IMG/VR virus record: IMGVR_UViG_3300026488_000011
Span: 121,492-185,491 of that record
Reading direction: 5' to 3' (one strand)
From: a virus
DNA: 64,000 bases
In this document: positions 43,182 to 51,856 of the stretch, in pieces
How the letters are laid out: each line of letters opens with the position of its first letter
How positions within the stretch are numbered: the stretch's first letter is position 1
Notes under the pieces: model-generated
Database searches by the model: none
Told to the model about the DNA's origin: nothing
What the model saw: only the letters and a program-made list of their open reading frames with translations
Made by a program: the position numbers and the translations under genes

Positions 43182-44222
43182 ATGAAGCCAGTGATATTTA
43201 CCGATATATTTGAACAAAACAGATTATTAATAAGTCTACCTAACACTACAGTAATTTATGTAAGAGATTGGACTAATGTAAAGATGATAAGTAGTCTTGA
43301 TGACAATGATAATGGTATTAGAAGATTAGGTTATTTTGGAGCTAAGTTTAATCCTAAGACTATTGAGGAGATAATATTGTTTAAAGAAATATCAGGATCT
43401 TATTTAGATATTCTTCCTGATTACGTGGAAATGTTAAGGAGACTGAAGAAACATTTTAATATTCCAAAAACGTATGTAGCGCATGACATACATCATTACC
43501 TTAACTCGATGGATGAGAAAAAGAAATACATTATTAAAATAAAAAACCAAGCTAGGGGTGTAGGAAAGCACTTTGTAACTAAAGATGAATTTAGACAAAT
43601 GCTATTTGAAACAGCATATATGGATAGCGAACAACATAGAGATCATGAGGCATTTATAAAAAAGTATAAAGTGGATACAGGTCTGACTAGATCAGAAACA
43701 GAAAAAAGAGTATTATATAAAGCTATAAAAGCATTAAGCGGAGAATGTCTAGTAATGCAAGAAGAAACGATGTTTACTCATGAGTTTAGAATTTTAATGT
43801 TCAAAAACGTAATGAAAAATAATAAGCCCTTACTAATAGTGGAAAAAAGAAAAGGATATAGACCCGGTTCTGAAGAAGAAAGAAAACACGAAGTAATAGA
43901 TTTTGATAGATTTATACTAGAGGAATTTAAGTCAGAAACATTATTAACAGACATATATGAAAAGTTAATAGAATTTAACAAAGATATGCCTCATTGTGCT
44001 GTATCACTGGATTTATGGATAAACGGAGACGAAATAACGAAAGATCACATTTATAACCCTAAGTGCTGGGGAATGTTTGAATACTCAAATGAGTTTGGCA
44101 TAGATTATCCTAGTAACATCTTATCTCAAATTACTGACCTATATAGCCTAGGTATGCTCAATTACTTAAACCTAGGTGACTGTGAAGACAGAAAATTATT
44201 AGAAGGAAAAATATATGGCTGA
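43182..44222 (+). CDS. ATP-grasp-like protein upstream of DNA polymerase
   Basis: This 346-residue protein has KYIIKIKNQARGVGKHFVT near residue 115, which resembles the phosphate-binding loop of ATP-grasp enzymes. ECLVMQEETMFTHEFRILMF near 188 fits the central strand with purine-contacting residues. AVSLDLWINGD then NPKCWGMFEYS near 267-290 fits the paired acidic/Asn metal site. ATP-grasp enzymes join a carboxylate to an amine or thiol. The substrate is unknown. The gene overlaps the polymerase gene by eight bases, so the two are co-expressed. The fold call needs a profile search. Confidence 0.45.
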   Translation: MKPVIFTDIFEQNRLLISLPNTTVIYVRDWTNVKMISSLDDNDNGIRRLGYFGAKFNPKTIEEIILFKEISGSYLDILPDYVEMLRRLKKHFNIPKTYVAHDIHHYLNSMDEKKKYIIKIKNQARGVGKHFVTKDEFRQMLFETAYMDSEQHRDHEAFIKKYKVDTGLTRSETEKRVLYKAIKALSGECLVMQEETMFTHEFRILMFKNVMKNNKPLLIVEKRKGYRPGSEEERKHEVIDFDRFILEEFKSETLLTDIYEKLIEFNKDMPHCAVSLDLWINGDEITKDHIYNPKCWGMFEYSNEFGIDYPSNILSQITDLYSLGMLNYLNLGDCEDRKLLEGKIYG

Positions 44223-45879
44223 GTTAAACTTACCTATAGAAGAAGGAGATATTGTAGAACCTCGCTTCATAACACACCTCTCTAAGAAAGAAGTAGGTGA
44301 AGACGTGCATATCGTAAGAGAACTTATTACTAAAAAAGACGGAAGAAAGATAGACAACATTAGGATAATTAAAAACTATAGGAGACCATTTTGGGTAACT
44401 AAACCAATATACAGAGACCATGATGAAAAGAAAGAATCCGAAGAATTAGCTAAAGTGGATATGTTTCTATCTACTGAGTCTGATTTAGCTAAAAACATAG
44501 CTCCTAGATTAGGAGATAGATATCAGGGAATTACTGACTTAGGTAGACTGAAAGATTCTCCTTATCTATATGGTATAGACGTAGACAGCAGGACATTTCT
44601 TAAATACAGTTATATAAAGAAATATGGAGGACATGTTACTCCGTACAGAGTGGGTACATTCGATATTGAGGTAAATGTAAAAACTAATGAAATTATTGTA
44701 GCTACTTTCGCTACACCGAAAAAAGTATCTACTTATCTATTAAAAAGTTTTATTAAAGGGATTCCTAATCCTGTAGAGAGGATAAAAGATACATATGACA
44801 AACATATTCCAGAACACAGTCTAGGTAATCCTGAATTAGATATAAGAATTTTCGATAACGAAGTAGACTTACTCAAAGCCATCTTTAAAACAGCAAACGA
44901 AGCTGATGTAGATTTTATGGCTATTTGGAACCTAGATTACGATATCCCTACTATTGTAGAGAGGTTAGAACATTTTGGAGTAAAACCAGAAGATGTATTC
45001 CATTATGAAAAGATTCCTGAGAAATATAAATTCTTTAAATATAAACAAGGTAAGAAACAGAAAGTAACAGAATCCGGTAAAGTCATTCCTATTAACCCAG
45101 AAGAACAATGGCATACCGTTAAGACTACATCCAATTTCTACATAATAGATGCTATGTCAGCTCATAGATATGTGAGGGTAGGAGGCAAGAATGTACCAGG
45201 AGGATACAGTTTAGACAATATTCTAAAATACGAAGGAGTAGCTAAGAAACTAAAATTCGATACAGACGAAGGCGTGAAAGGTATCGAGTGGCATATACAC
45301 ATGGTAGAAAATAAACCCATAGAGTATGTAGTCTACAACATCTGGGACGCTATGTCTATGCTAGAGTTAGATAAGAAAACAAAAGATTTGGAACTAGCTG
45401 TGCCTATCTTATGCGATATCAGTCATTTTGATGTATTTAACTCAGGTCCTAAAAAGTTAGTAGATGGATTAGAATTCTTTTATTTAACTAGAAAACGTGA
45501 TAAAAGAGTGCTAGGTGTAAGACCTAACAAAGTGGACAGTGATAAATTACTAGGTCTAGGAGACTGGATAGTCACAATGCCTGGTTATAGAATTAGAGAG
45601 AACGGGTTGAAAGTATTAGAAGAAGCAGAACATATACATACAAATATACGTAGTTTCGTATACGATAGTGATGCTGTATCTTCATATCCGTCAGCGACTA
45701 AAGCTGCTAATGTATCCAAGGATACTACACACAGAGAAATAATAGCAATAGAAGGTATTGAAATACCTGAACTAAAGAAACAGAATATCAATATGTTATA
45801 TGGAAAAACAAATGCAGTAGAATGGTGTAGCACGATGTTAAACTTCCCTAGCCTATACGAATTAGAAGTAGCAGTATAA
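44215..45879 (+). CDS. Family B DNA polymerase, exonuclease domain plus motif A only (split or truncated)
   Basis: This 554-residue protein has Exo I GTFDIEV near 147-153, Exo II IWNLDYDIP near 237-245, Exo III YNIWDAMSM near 374-382, and polymerase motif A DSDAVSSYPS near 484-493. It then ends about 60 residues later. Motif B (KxxxNSxYG) and motif C (DTDS) are missing here and in every other frame of the window. A strong hairpin follows the stop at once, so the ending looks genuine. The rest of the palm, fingers and thumb may be encoded by a separate gene outside the window, or this may be an exonuclease-only derivative. Confidence 0.75.
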   Translation: MAELNLPIEEGDIVEPRFITHLSKKEVGEDVHIVRELITKKDGRKIDNIRIIKNYRRPFWVTKPIYRDHDEKKESEELAKVDMFLSTESDLAKNIAPRLGDRYQGITDLGRLKDSPYLYGIDVDSRTFLKYSYIKKYGGHVTPYRVGTFDIEVNVKTNEIIVATFATPKKVSTYLLKSFIKGIPNPVERIKDTYDKHIPEHSLGNPELDIRIFDNEVDLLKAIFKTANEADVDFMAIWNLDYDIPTIVERLEHFGVKPEDVFHYEKIPEKYKFFKYKQGKKQKVTESGKVIPINPEEQWHTVKTTSNFYIIDAMSAHRYVRVGGKNVPGGYSLDNILKYEGVAKKLKFDTDEGVKGIEWHIHMVENKPIEYVVYNIWDAMSMLELDKKTKDLELAVPILCDISHFDVFNSGPKKLVDGLEFFYLTRKRDKRVLGVRPNKVDSDKLLGLGDWIVTMPGYRIRENGLKVLEEAEHIHTNIRSFVYDSDAVSSYPSATKAANVSKDTTHREIIAIEGIEIPELKKQNINMLYGKTNAVEWCSTMLNFPSLYELEVAV

Positions 45880-45890
45880 AGCCACATACC

Positions 45891-45920
45891 ACCATACAGG
45901 GCTATCTTGCCCTGTATGGT
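45891..45920 (+). terminator. Terminator after the DNA polymerase gene
   Basis: A 12-bp perfect stem ACCATACAGGGC/GCCCTGTATGGT has loop TATCTT and is followed by TTTGG. The convergent minus-strand gene has its TAG in the loop. Confidence 0.75.
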
Positions 45921-46207
45921 TTTGGTATCATGTTGGCGTCTATAATTTCACTTAGGTCATCGAAGACACTAATCAGTTCCTCTTTAATATTATTGTCAAT
46001 AATAGATGGGTCTAATGTATCCAGTCTTAATGATAAATCACTAAGATACGTCCAAATAGACTCATCTATTATCACAGTATGCGTGTTATTCTTTATCTTA
46101 GTATATCTAAGTTTGATGTTTAATAACAATTCAGTTAGTTCTTGTTGTATGGTTTCAGTAATCTTACCAGGATCAAGGAATTCGTAATCAAAGTCCAAGT
46201 ATTCCAT
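45902..46207 (-). CDS. Small hypothetical protein
   Basis: This 101-residue acidic, helical protein has no family recognised. It is the last gene of a minus-strand group and converges on the DNA polymerase gene. I start it at the ATG at 46207, six bases from GAGGAG; a GTG codon directly before it is too close to the site. Confidence 0.5.
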   Translation of the reverse strand: MEYLDFDYEFLDPGKITETIQQELTELLLNIKLRYTKIKNNTHTVIIDESIWTYLSDLSLRLDTLDPSIIDNNIKEELISVFDDLSEIIDANMIPKPYRAR

Positions 46208-46267
46208 CACATTCTCCTCTTTTACCGTGCTACACGTGTATTAATCACATAATAATAAAAATATACG

Positions 46268-46295
46268 GTAATAGCTCGTTTAAACGAGCTATTAC
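46268..46295 (-). terminator. Terminator of gene 46292-47056
   Basis: A perfect 28-base palindrome (stem GTAATAGCTCGTT) has the TAA stop in one arm and is followed on the minus strand by CGTATATTTTTATTATT. Confidence 0.8.
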
Positions 46296-47056
46296 TTCAG
46301 TAATTTTACCAGGCTATAGTAATCTTCATCTTTAGCTAAATTATAAACAGACACACCTACATCTTTTAATTTCTTAGGGAACCAGTACCAGAAAGCCGTA
46401 TCCTTAGATTTACTAAAATCTATTTTCTTACCGTCGTAGTACGGGTCATAAACGATTGCCATCTCTAAAGCATCATCGTTCTTAGGTCCTAGTAATACAG
46501 TCATCAATGCGCTGTTAATGAACTTAACGGCTGTAGGTAGTTTGTCAAACTTAGGATAATAATAAGATGCTGTTTTGATATTATCATCGGTAGGAAACAG
46601 CTTCTTATACTTACCGGATTTACAAAACTTATCCCAAGGCTTGACTACCTCCACTTTATCCTCATCTATTGCTTTAGGCAGTATATCTAAAATAGGATTT
46701 ACGGTATTACATAAGAACCTTACTCTGTAATTAGCCATATCTAACAATTTTAGAATATTCCAAAACTTTTTCTTTTCCTCATCAGTAATTTCAAAGTTTT
46801 TATCAGGAAACACGATTGTGACAACTTTTCCTACTTTTAATTTATCAAGATCTAGAGGTTCAGCAGGTACTGGTTCTTTTTTGAACAAATCAATTTCGTT
46901 TAATCTCTTCTTCTTTTTCCAGTTGTTATTATCTTTAGATCTCCAGCTGTTTTTGCTAGGTGTATTATCCGACTTCTTTTCAAAAGTAGTCTCTGTGTAA
47001 TCTTTCTCAAATGTTCCTTCTTTTTCTTCCTCGAAAGAAAAATCAAAATCATCCAT
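46292..47056 (-). CDS. Hypothetical protein, possible SLOG/Rossmann-like nucleotide-binding domain
   Basis: In this 254-residue protein the first 65 residues are a disordered, charged tail (EEEKEG, KDNNNWKKKKR). Residues 75-254 alternate strands and helices (VVTIVFPD, YRVRFLCN, VEVVKPWD, FINSALMTVLLGP, MAIVYDPY, VGVSVYNLAKDED) in the manner of SLOG-type nucleotide-binding folds. The family is not firmly recognised. It is positioned downstream of the RNA-polymerase-like genes. I start it at 47056, where AAGGAG is correctly spaced. Confidence 0.4.
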   Translation of the reverse strand: MDDFDFSFEEEKEGTFEKDYTETTFEKKSDNTPSKNSWRSKDNNNWKKKKRLNEIDLFKKEPVPAEPLDLDKLKVGKVVTIVFPDKNFEITDEEKKKFWNILKLLDMANYRVRFLCNTVNPILDILPKAIDEDKVEVVKPWDKFCKSGKYKKLFPTDDNIKTASYYYPKFDKLPTAVKFINSALMTVLLGPKNDDALEMAIVYDPYYDGKKIDFSKSKDTAFWYWFPKKLKDVGVSVYNLAKDEDYYSLVKLLK

Positions 47057-47102
47057 TTTCACTCCTTAAATTTTATCTCATAGTAGGGTAAATAGTAAAT
47101 TA

Positions 47103-47129
47103 AGATCAGCTAGAATCACTAGCTGATCT
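47103..47129 (-). terminator. Hairpin after the beta-prime-like gene
   Basis: An 11-bp perfect stem AGATCAGCTAG/CTAGCTGATCT has a 5-base loop; the TAG stop starts the right arm. On the minus strand TAATTTACTATTT follows. Confidence 0.7.
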
Positions 47130-48402
47130 CATCATAGATATCGAACTCTGTTAGTTCTACAGAACCCGACTTATGCATCTTCTTAAGGGATTCATTTAGA
47201 ATAGCCCCGGATGTCTCAGTTACTAATAACGCAATAGCATTCTCTTTACCTTTTAATTTAGAAGAAGTACAGTAAACGCAATAATGATGTTCTAAGTTGC
47301 AATACATAGGTGTTCTCAATTTTATTGTTTTACCTATCAGGTTCTTTACATTTTCCTCAGTTATTTCTACTGTTTTTCCATTATTGTCGAAGTAATATCT
47401 ATATAAGTAGTTCTTATAATTGTCTTCAGTTATGAGTGTAGGGATATAAAATTTAGTTCCACAATCTTTATCTAATATTTTTATATCGTTAGTAGCTCTT
47501 AAGGATACCTTTGCAGCTACTCCTCCTTTTTGTGTCTCAGCTCCCCTACTGTACGATGCTAATCTACTATCGTTAAACAATAACGCTAGTTTCTCTGGAT
47601 CTTTAGGATATCCTTCGTATAGAGATGTTTCTAACAGTTTAGCTTTATTACTAGGCGTAAACTCCATAGCTGTACCATACATTATAAACATTTTCTTTCT
47701 AGCACCTACTACTTTACCAGAGATAAGTTTACCATACGCAGGATCTCCCTCTAACCACTCCCTGTCGTATTCTAATAATTTCTTTTCAAGCTCTGCTACC
47801 ACTTTCTTATCTTCTAGAGCATGTGGTCCATACTTCTTCTTTAGCTCTTCGATTAACTGCTTTTTATACTCTTCAATTCCTTCGGGAGGCAGAGACGATT
47901 TCTCGGTAATTGACACCGAAAATACTCTATTAAAATTCATTATGTATAATCCTGTATCCATATACTTTTTATACTCGGATACCGTAATCTTCTTATCTGC
48001 TTCAGGATCATCGTCGTTTACTAAGTTTTTCTCTATAATAGATTCGATGTCTGAGAACTTCATCTCTTTATTCATATACGGTATCTTATTTCCAAAGCAT
48101 TCCGCTAGAAGTAGATAATTCATTATTAGTCTACCTATAGTGGTTTCAATATCTTCAGTAAGATTAGTTATCAAGCCTTTAGGAGCCTTAATTTTTTGCT
48201 TAGGAGTTAGGAAAGGTTTATTACTCTCTATGGGTATCTCAACCTCTTTATCGTTTACCTTTAAAAATAATTTGCCTTTTTCTTTTCTAATATAATTGTC
48301 CTCATGCCCGTCTACTACAATTGTAAACATATCTGTAATCCAGGTAAGGTCGTTAGGCAGACCATTATCAAATGCATATTTTAAATAATCAATTAGTTTC
48401 AT
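47119..48402 (-). CDS. RNA polymerase beta-prime-like subunit (bridge-helix, zinc and trigger-helix region)
   Basis: This 427-residue protein aligns by eye with bacterial beta-prime from just after the catalytic NADFDGD onward. TTIGRLIMNY parallels TTVGRAILWM, and YMDTGLYIMNF parallels the IMYTGFAYAAR rim region. SRGAETQKGGVAAKV (285-299) matches the bridge helix, and DCGT (313-316) is identical. The zinc cysteines are 314, 368, 375 and 378, with CxxxxxxCxxC spacing identical to E. coli C888/C895/C898. SLKKMHKSG (405-413) parallels the trigger-helix TMRTFHIGG, keeping the His. It ends there. It is likely one subunit of a split phage RNA polymerase. It overlaps the upstream gene by 14 bases. 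Confidence 0.75.
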   Translation of the reverse strand: MKLIDYLKYAFDNGLPNDLTWITDMFTIVVDGHEDNYIRKEKGKLFLKVNDKEVEIPIESNKPFLTPKQKIKAPKGLITNLTEDIETTIGRLIMNYLLLAECFGNKIPYMNKEMKFSDIESIIEKNLVNDDDPEADKKITVSEYKKYMDTGLYIMNFNRVFSVSITEKSSLPPEGIEEYKKQLIEELKKKYGPHALEDKKVVAELEKKLLEYDREWLEGDPAYGKLISGKVVGARKKMFIMYGTAMEFTPSNKAKLLETSLYEGYPKDPEKLALLFNDSRLASYSRGAETQKGGVAAKVSLRATNDIKILDKDCGTKFYIPTLITEDNYKNYLYRYYFDNNGKTVEITEENVKNLIGKTIKLRTPMYCNLEHHYCVYCTSSKLKGKENAIALLVTETSGAILNESLKKMHKSGSVELTEFDIYDEIS

Positions 48403-49408
48403 CTTCTTCTCCGTAAACTATTTTTTCCAATCTGTCGAATAATTTCCTAAACTCTTCATTTTCTAAAATATCTGATCTAATCTTGTTGTTAATATCTTGT
48501 AACAATTGTTTAAGTTTATAAAATTCCAGACCAGAGATTATAGAAGATACTTGTTCTGGTAAATCTTCATAATCTTTGTTAATAATAGCTAATATGTAAA
48601 GGTCTACTAAAACGTCCTTTATAAGACTAATGATAGGGTTATCATTTGTAACACTATCTTCGTTTTCTAACTCAGATATCAAATATTTGAATTTCTTTAA
48701 TAAACCGCTTCTTAAGCTGTCATAGTTGTTCTTCATACCTACAATATAGTAAGGATCATTTATTATAAGTTCTAGAGTCTCTGGTAAAGTTTTTAAACCT
48801 AGTTTAATAAACCTATCCACTATCTTGCTTACTACGTCTGATGTCTTAGATGCTTCTGTAATACCGTCCATCGTAATATCAGATTTTGTAAGTATGGCTG
48901 TTACAGCATTTCTTATTTTCTCGATAAGTGCGTCCGGTACATCTTCTACATACTCCATGAGGTCAGTAGTATTAATATTAGGGTTAAAATAAAATAGTAT
49001 CAAGTATAACTTATCCAGGTTACTGTTATCGATACAATCATTCAGAATACCTTCTATATATAAAGCATCACCTATGTCCATGTTTAATAAACCATCAGAA
49101 GCTATTAGTATATCTACTATAAATCTTACTGGTATCATTGGTAACTTTTCGTTATCCAATATAATACCCCTTCTCTTTAATAATTGTAATGCATATTTCT
49201 TAGCTATATTAATCACAGCATCATGTCTCTGAATAGGATCGATGTTTACCTCATCCACGTCTGTCCAGTTTTCTAATTCTTCTATATAATCTTTAACGCC
49301 GTTAACGTCTAATTGCGTATAGATATAACTTATAGACTGTGCTAAATCGTCACTACCATATTTCTTAACAAGCTTATATATCTCATTGTCTAAAGGTATA
49401 AATTCCAT
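48389..49408 (-). CDS. Hypothetical protein coupled to the beta-prime-like gene
   Basis: This 339-residue, acidic, mostly helical protein has Ile/Leu/Asp-rich repeats (LDKLYLILFYFNPNINTTDL, ELIINDPYYIVGMKNNYDSL). No family is recognised. Its stop lies 14 bases inside the beta-prime-like gene, so the two are translationally coupled and may act together. It could be a polymerase accessory subunit, but nothing in sequence proves that. The start follows AAGGAG. It is divergent from 49508. Confidence 0.5.
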   Translation of the reverse strand: MEFIPLDNEIYKLVKKYGSDDLAQSISYIYTQLDVNGVKDYIEELENWTDVDEVNIDPIQRHDAVINIAKKYALQLLKRRGIILDNEKLPMIPVRFIVDILIASDGLLNMDIGDALYIEGILNDCIDNSNLDKLYLILFYFNPNINTTDLMEYVEDVPDALIEKIRNAVTAILTKSDITMDGITEASKTSDVVSKIVDRFIKLGLKTLPETLELIINDPYYIVGMKNNYDSLRSGLLKKFKYLISELENEDSVTNDNPIISLIKDVLVDLYILAIINKDYEDLPEQVSSIISGLEFYKLKQLLQDINNKIRSDILENEEFRKLFDRLEKIVYGEEDETN

Positions 49409-49507
49409 AACATCTCCTTAATATTTTTTATCATCCGTGTGTATCATATGATGTAGGGCCTACTAGGCTTTCTATAATAAAACTAAAAACAAGATTAAGG
49501 AGCACAC

Positions 49508-49951
49508 ATGAGTAAAAAGAAAAAAATAAAAGTAGAAGATAATGAGAGATTAAAATGGGAAGATCTAGCAGATACTAGCCTAGCACTTAGACAGTCGTTA
49601 GGAGAAATCAACGCCAGTATTATGAAGTTATCAGAAAACCTAAAAGACGTGATTGACAGTAATCCTGATGTACAGCAAGTTTACAATGGAGTAGTTAAAT
49701 CTCTAGAAGATTTAGTTAATAAATGGGTCGAATTAAAAAAACTACACTCTACTGAAAAAGATGGGAAATACTATTACTGGATGGGTGAGTTAGATATAAA
49801 TAACGATAAAATGGTAGACCACTACATGAACTTATCATTAGCCTATGGAGGACTGACTAATGAGGTAGTTACACTAGCTAACACATCAATAGCAGCCCTA
49901 GCAGCTGAGATAGAAAAACATATGGATACAGGAGAAAAAGATGGAGAATGA
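49508..49951 (+). CDS. Hypothetical protein, first gene of the frameshift operon
   Basis: This 147-residue helical protein has a basic N-terminus (MSKKKKIKVEDN) and a coiled-coil-like body with no recognised family. It overlaps the next gene by 11 bases and is probably a structural or assembly partner of the frameshifted product. It follows TTAAGGAGC and a leader (49409-49507) that separates it from the divergent 48389-49408 gene. Confidence 0.5.
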   Translation: MSKKKKIKVEDNERLKWEDLADTSLALRQSLGEINASIMKLSENLKDVIDSNPDVQQVYNGVVKSLEDLVNKWVELKKLHSTEKDGKYYYWMGELDINNDKMVDHYMNLSLAYGGLTNEVVTLANTSIAALAAEIEKHMDTGEKDGE

Positions 49952-51365
49952 TAAAAAGTTTTACGAGAATATTAAGGAGCTAGATCTAGAGAAAATTAGG
50001 AAGAAAGAAATAAAAATCATTCTTCCTGTTTCTAAATATTCAGACCTAGATAAATTCGTAAAAGAGTTATTAGAGAATGAAAACATTTTAGAAGACTTAA
50101 GTACTGACGATAAAGTAACAGTAGAATTGGTATTAGAGTCTATGGATAAAACAAATCCTGATGATATAGGAGCAAGAGATAGCATAGAAGATCTTAATGT
50201 CGAACCTGTCGTTAATGATAAAAAACTAGTCTTAAAAAATGTATCTACTAAACAAACGAGCAATAGTACTCTAGCTAAGCTTAAACTAGCAGAAGCATTA
50301 GGTATAGGAATGTTATCTCATGTACCGCTATGGCATAGCGGCTTCTGGGTAACATTAAAACCTCTTACTAAACAAGAGAAAATAAACTTGATGTTAAAAC
50401 TGTCTGAAGAATTTGGTAGAATAGGTAGACAAACCAACGGACTAGTCTTTAGTAATCACTCAGTTGTTTTTAACAAGATAATTATAAATAAAGTAAAAGA
50501 ACAAATCATTGACACTAGTCTATCCTTACCAGAGGGTGAAGATATCATGGATTATGTCAAACTACAAGATCTTTATCCTCTAATCTTAGGTTTACTTAAA
50601 ACAATGTATCCTAAAGGGGTGAATTATATCCTACAGTGTAAAAATAGTGCAGTGTTAGAAAACGACGTTCCTAAGTGCACATACAAAGCTGAGATAAATT
50701 TAGATCTAAGTAAGACCCTATGGGTGGATATGAATAAACTATCTACCGAGCATAAATCTCAAATGACTAAAAGAGCTAGTAAATCAGTCTCGATTGATGA
50801 GGTTAAGAAATATCAAGAAACATTAGATGGTAATGGAGAACTACCTATTAATATTAACTTAGAAGATACATCTGTAAGTATTGTTGTAGAAACTCCTAGT
50901 GTAAACAAATACTTAATGCATGGAGAATATTTTATTACCCTGCTACATGAAAAGGTTAATGAAATAATCAGGAGTAGTAAAGCATTTGAAGACGAGAAGG
51001 AAGCAGAGATTCTTATTCTAAATACGATGTACCTATCTACATACATTCACTATGTGAAACGAATAGTAGTAAACGGAAAAATTATGGATGACGTAGGAGA
51101 TCTACATAAGTCCCTAGAAATGTTATCTAACCAGCCTAAGATTAGAAAGAATATCAAATCTAAGATTACTGATTACATAGACAATAGTTTAGTAAGTATT
51201 GTAGGGATACCTGACTTTATGTGTCCTATTTGTGGATCTACACAAAAATCAGAAGAAGACAAGAGTAATTTCAAATCCTTTATACCATTAAACATGTTAG
51301 ACTATTTTTTTACCCATCTCGGGTACCAATATCAGATGTTATTGAAGGAATTGACAGAGAGCTAG
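49941..51365 (+). CDS. Short product of a probable programmed-frameshift gene (tail-assembly-like)
   Basis: This 474-residue protein has a long central alpha/beta region and a C-terminal CPICG zinc-ribbon half-site near residue 432, followed by IPLNMLDYFF. The frame then meets a run of seven Ts (51305-51311) and ends 17 codons later. An ending of the type zinc-finger, LNxLxxFF resembles the gp26-type baseplate-hub/assembly proteins of some large myophages (memory-based). A -1 shift at the T run would give a 638-residue product sharing residues 1-457. It is coupled to 49508-49951 by an 11-base overlap. AGGAGAAAAAG precedes the ATG. Confidence 0.6.
   Translation: MENDKKFYENIKELDLEKIRKKEIKIILPVSKYSDLDKFVKELLENENILEDLSTDDKVTVELVLESMDKTNPDDIGARDSIEDLNVEPVVNDKKLVLKNVSTKQTSNSTLAKLKLAEALGIGMLSHVPLWHSGFWVTLKPLTKQEKINLMLKLSEEFGRIGRQTNGLVFSNHSVVFNKIIINKVKEQIIDTSLSLPEGEDIMDYVKLQDLYPLILGLLKTMYPKGVNYILQCKNSAVLENDVPKCTYKAEINLDLSKTLWVDMNKLSTEHKSQMTKRASKSVSIDEVKKYQETLDGNGELPININLEDTSVSIVVETPSVNKYLMHGEYFITLLHEKVNEIIRSSKAFEDEKEAEILILNTMYLSTYIHYVKRIVVNGKIMDDVGDLHKSLEMLSNQPKIRKNIKSKITDYIDNSLVSIVGIPDFMCPICGSTQKSEEDKSNFKSFIPLNMLDYFFTHLGYQYQMLLKELTES
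51305..51311 (+). promoter_or_regulatory. Candidate -1 ribosomal slippery site (T TTT TTT)
   Basis: Seven consecutive Ts are read in the zero frame as TAT TTT TTT ACC, a perfect X XXY YYZ heptamer. Slipping back one base continues into an open frame of 181 codons that has no usable start of its own. A small TACCC/GGGTA hairpin follows immediately; its spacing is too short for a classical stimulator. Confidence 0.65.
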
Positions 51366-51856
51366 TCGATTACATCCTAGAGAAGTACGAATCGGACTAT
51401 CACGTAACAGATAAATACATAGATCTGATTCGTCTTCCGTTGGTATCCGAGAAAGACAAAATAGGTCTAATAAATTTAGTATTACAGACAGTAAAAAAAT
51501 TTAGTCCTAAGACTATACTCAACTTTCCTGAATCCGATGTAATTAAGAATATCGCCTATGACAATATGATGAAATTACCGCAGCATATAGATAAACCTAG
51601 CTTAGCGACTGTAGAGTATAAAAAAGAAGAAGATCCGTTTCTAACTACGGATTATAATCAAACTGTATTAGAATACTTAGAGTTAGAAATCTATAAAAAT
51701 ACAGGATTGAGTCTAAATGAGTATATGAGACTAACGGAATACGAAATAGGCGTATTGAAGGACATGTTAGCTGTTAGAAACAGTAAGTTAAAACTTGAGA
51801 CAGAAGATTCTAAACGCGATTCGGGAAACTGGATAGACGAGACATTTGATCTATGA
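51311..51856 (+). CDS. Frameshift extension (C-terminal 181 codons of the long product)
   Basis: After the T run the -1 frame reads YPSRVPISDVIEGIDRELVD and continues without a stop to 51856. The first possible internal start, TTG at 51440, has no ribosome binding site, and the conserved-looking acidic sequence (LVDYILEKYESDYHV) begins well before it. The extension is helical and charged with no recognised domain. Long/short product pairs made by -1 slippage are a hallmark of phage tail-assembly chaperones, which is the most likely role. A strong hairpin follows the stop. Confidence 0.6.
   Translation, partial: YPSRVPISDVIEGIDRELVDYILEKYESDYHVTDKYIDLIRLPLVSEKDKIGLINLVLQTVKKFSPKTILNFPESDVIKNIAYDNMMKLPQHIDKPSLATVEYKKEEDPFLTTDYNQTVLEYLELEIYKNTGLSLNEYMRLTEYEIGVLKDMLAVRNSKLKLETEDSKRDSGNWIDETFDL

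Noticed and set aside
45880-45901. Continuation of the DNA polymerase in another frame after a sequencing error
   Set aside because: A 12-bp terminator hairpin and a convergent gene with its own features follow at once. No polymerase motif B or C is visible in any frame.
51440-51856. An independent 138-residue gene starting at TTG 51440
   Set aside because: There is no ribosome binding site, and the same frame is open and protein-like well upstream to the T run. A frameshift extension explains it better.
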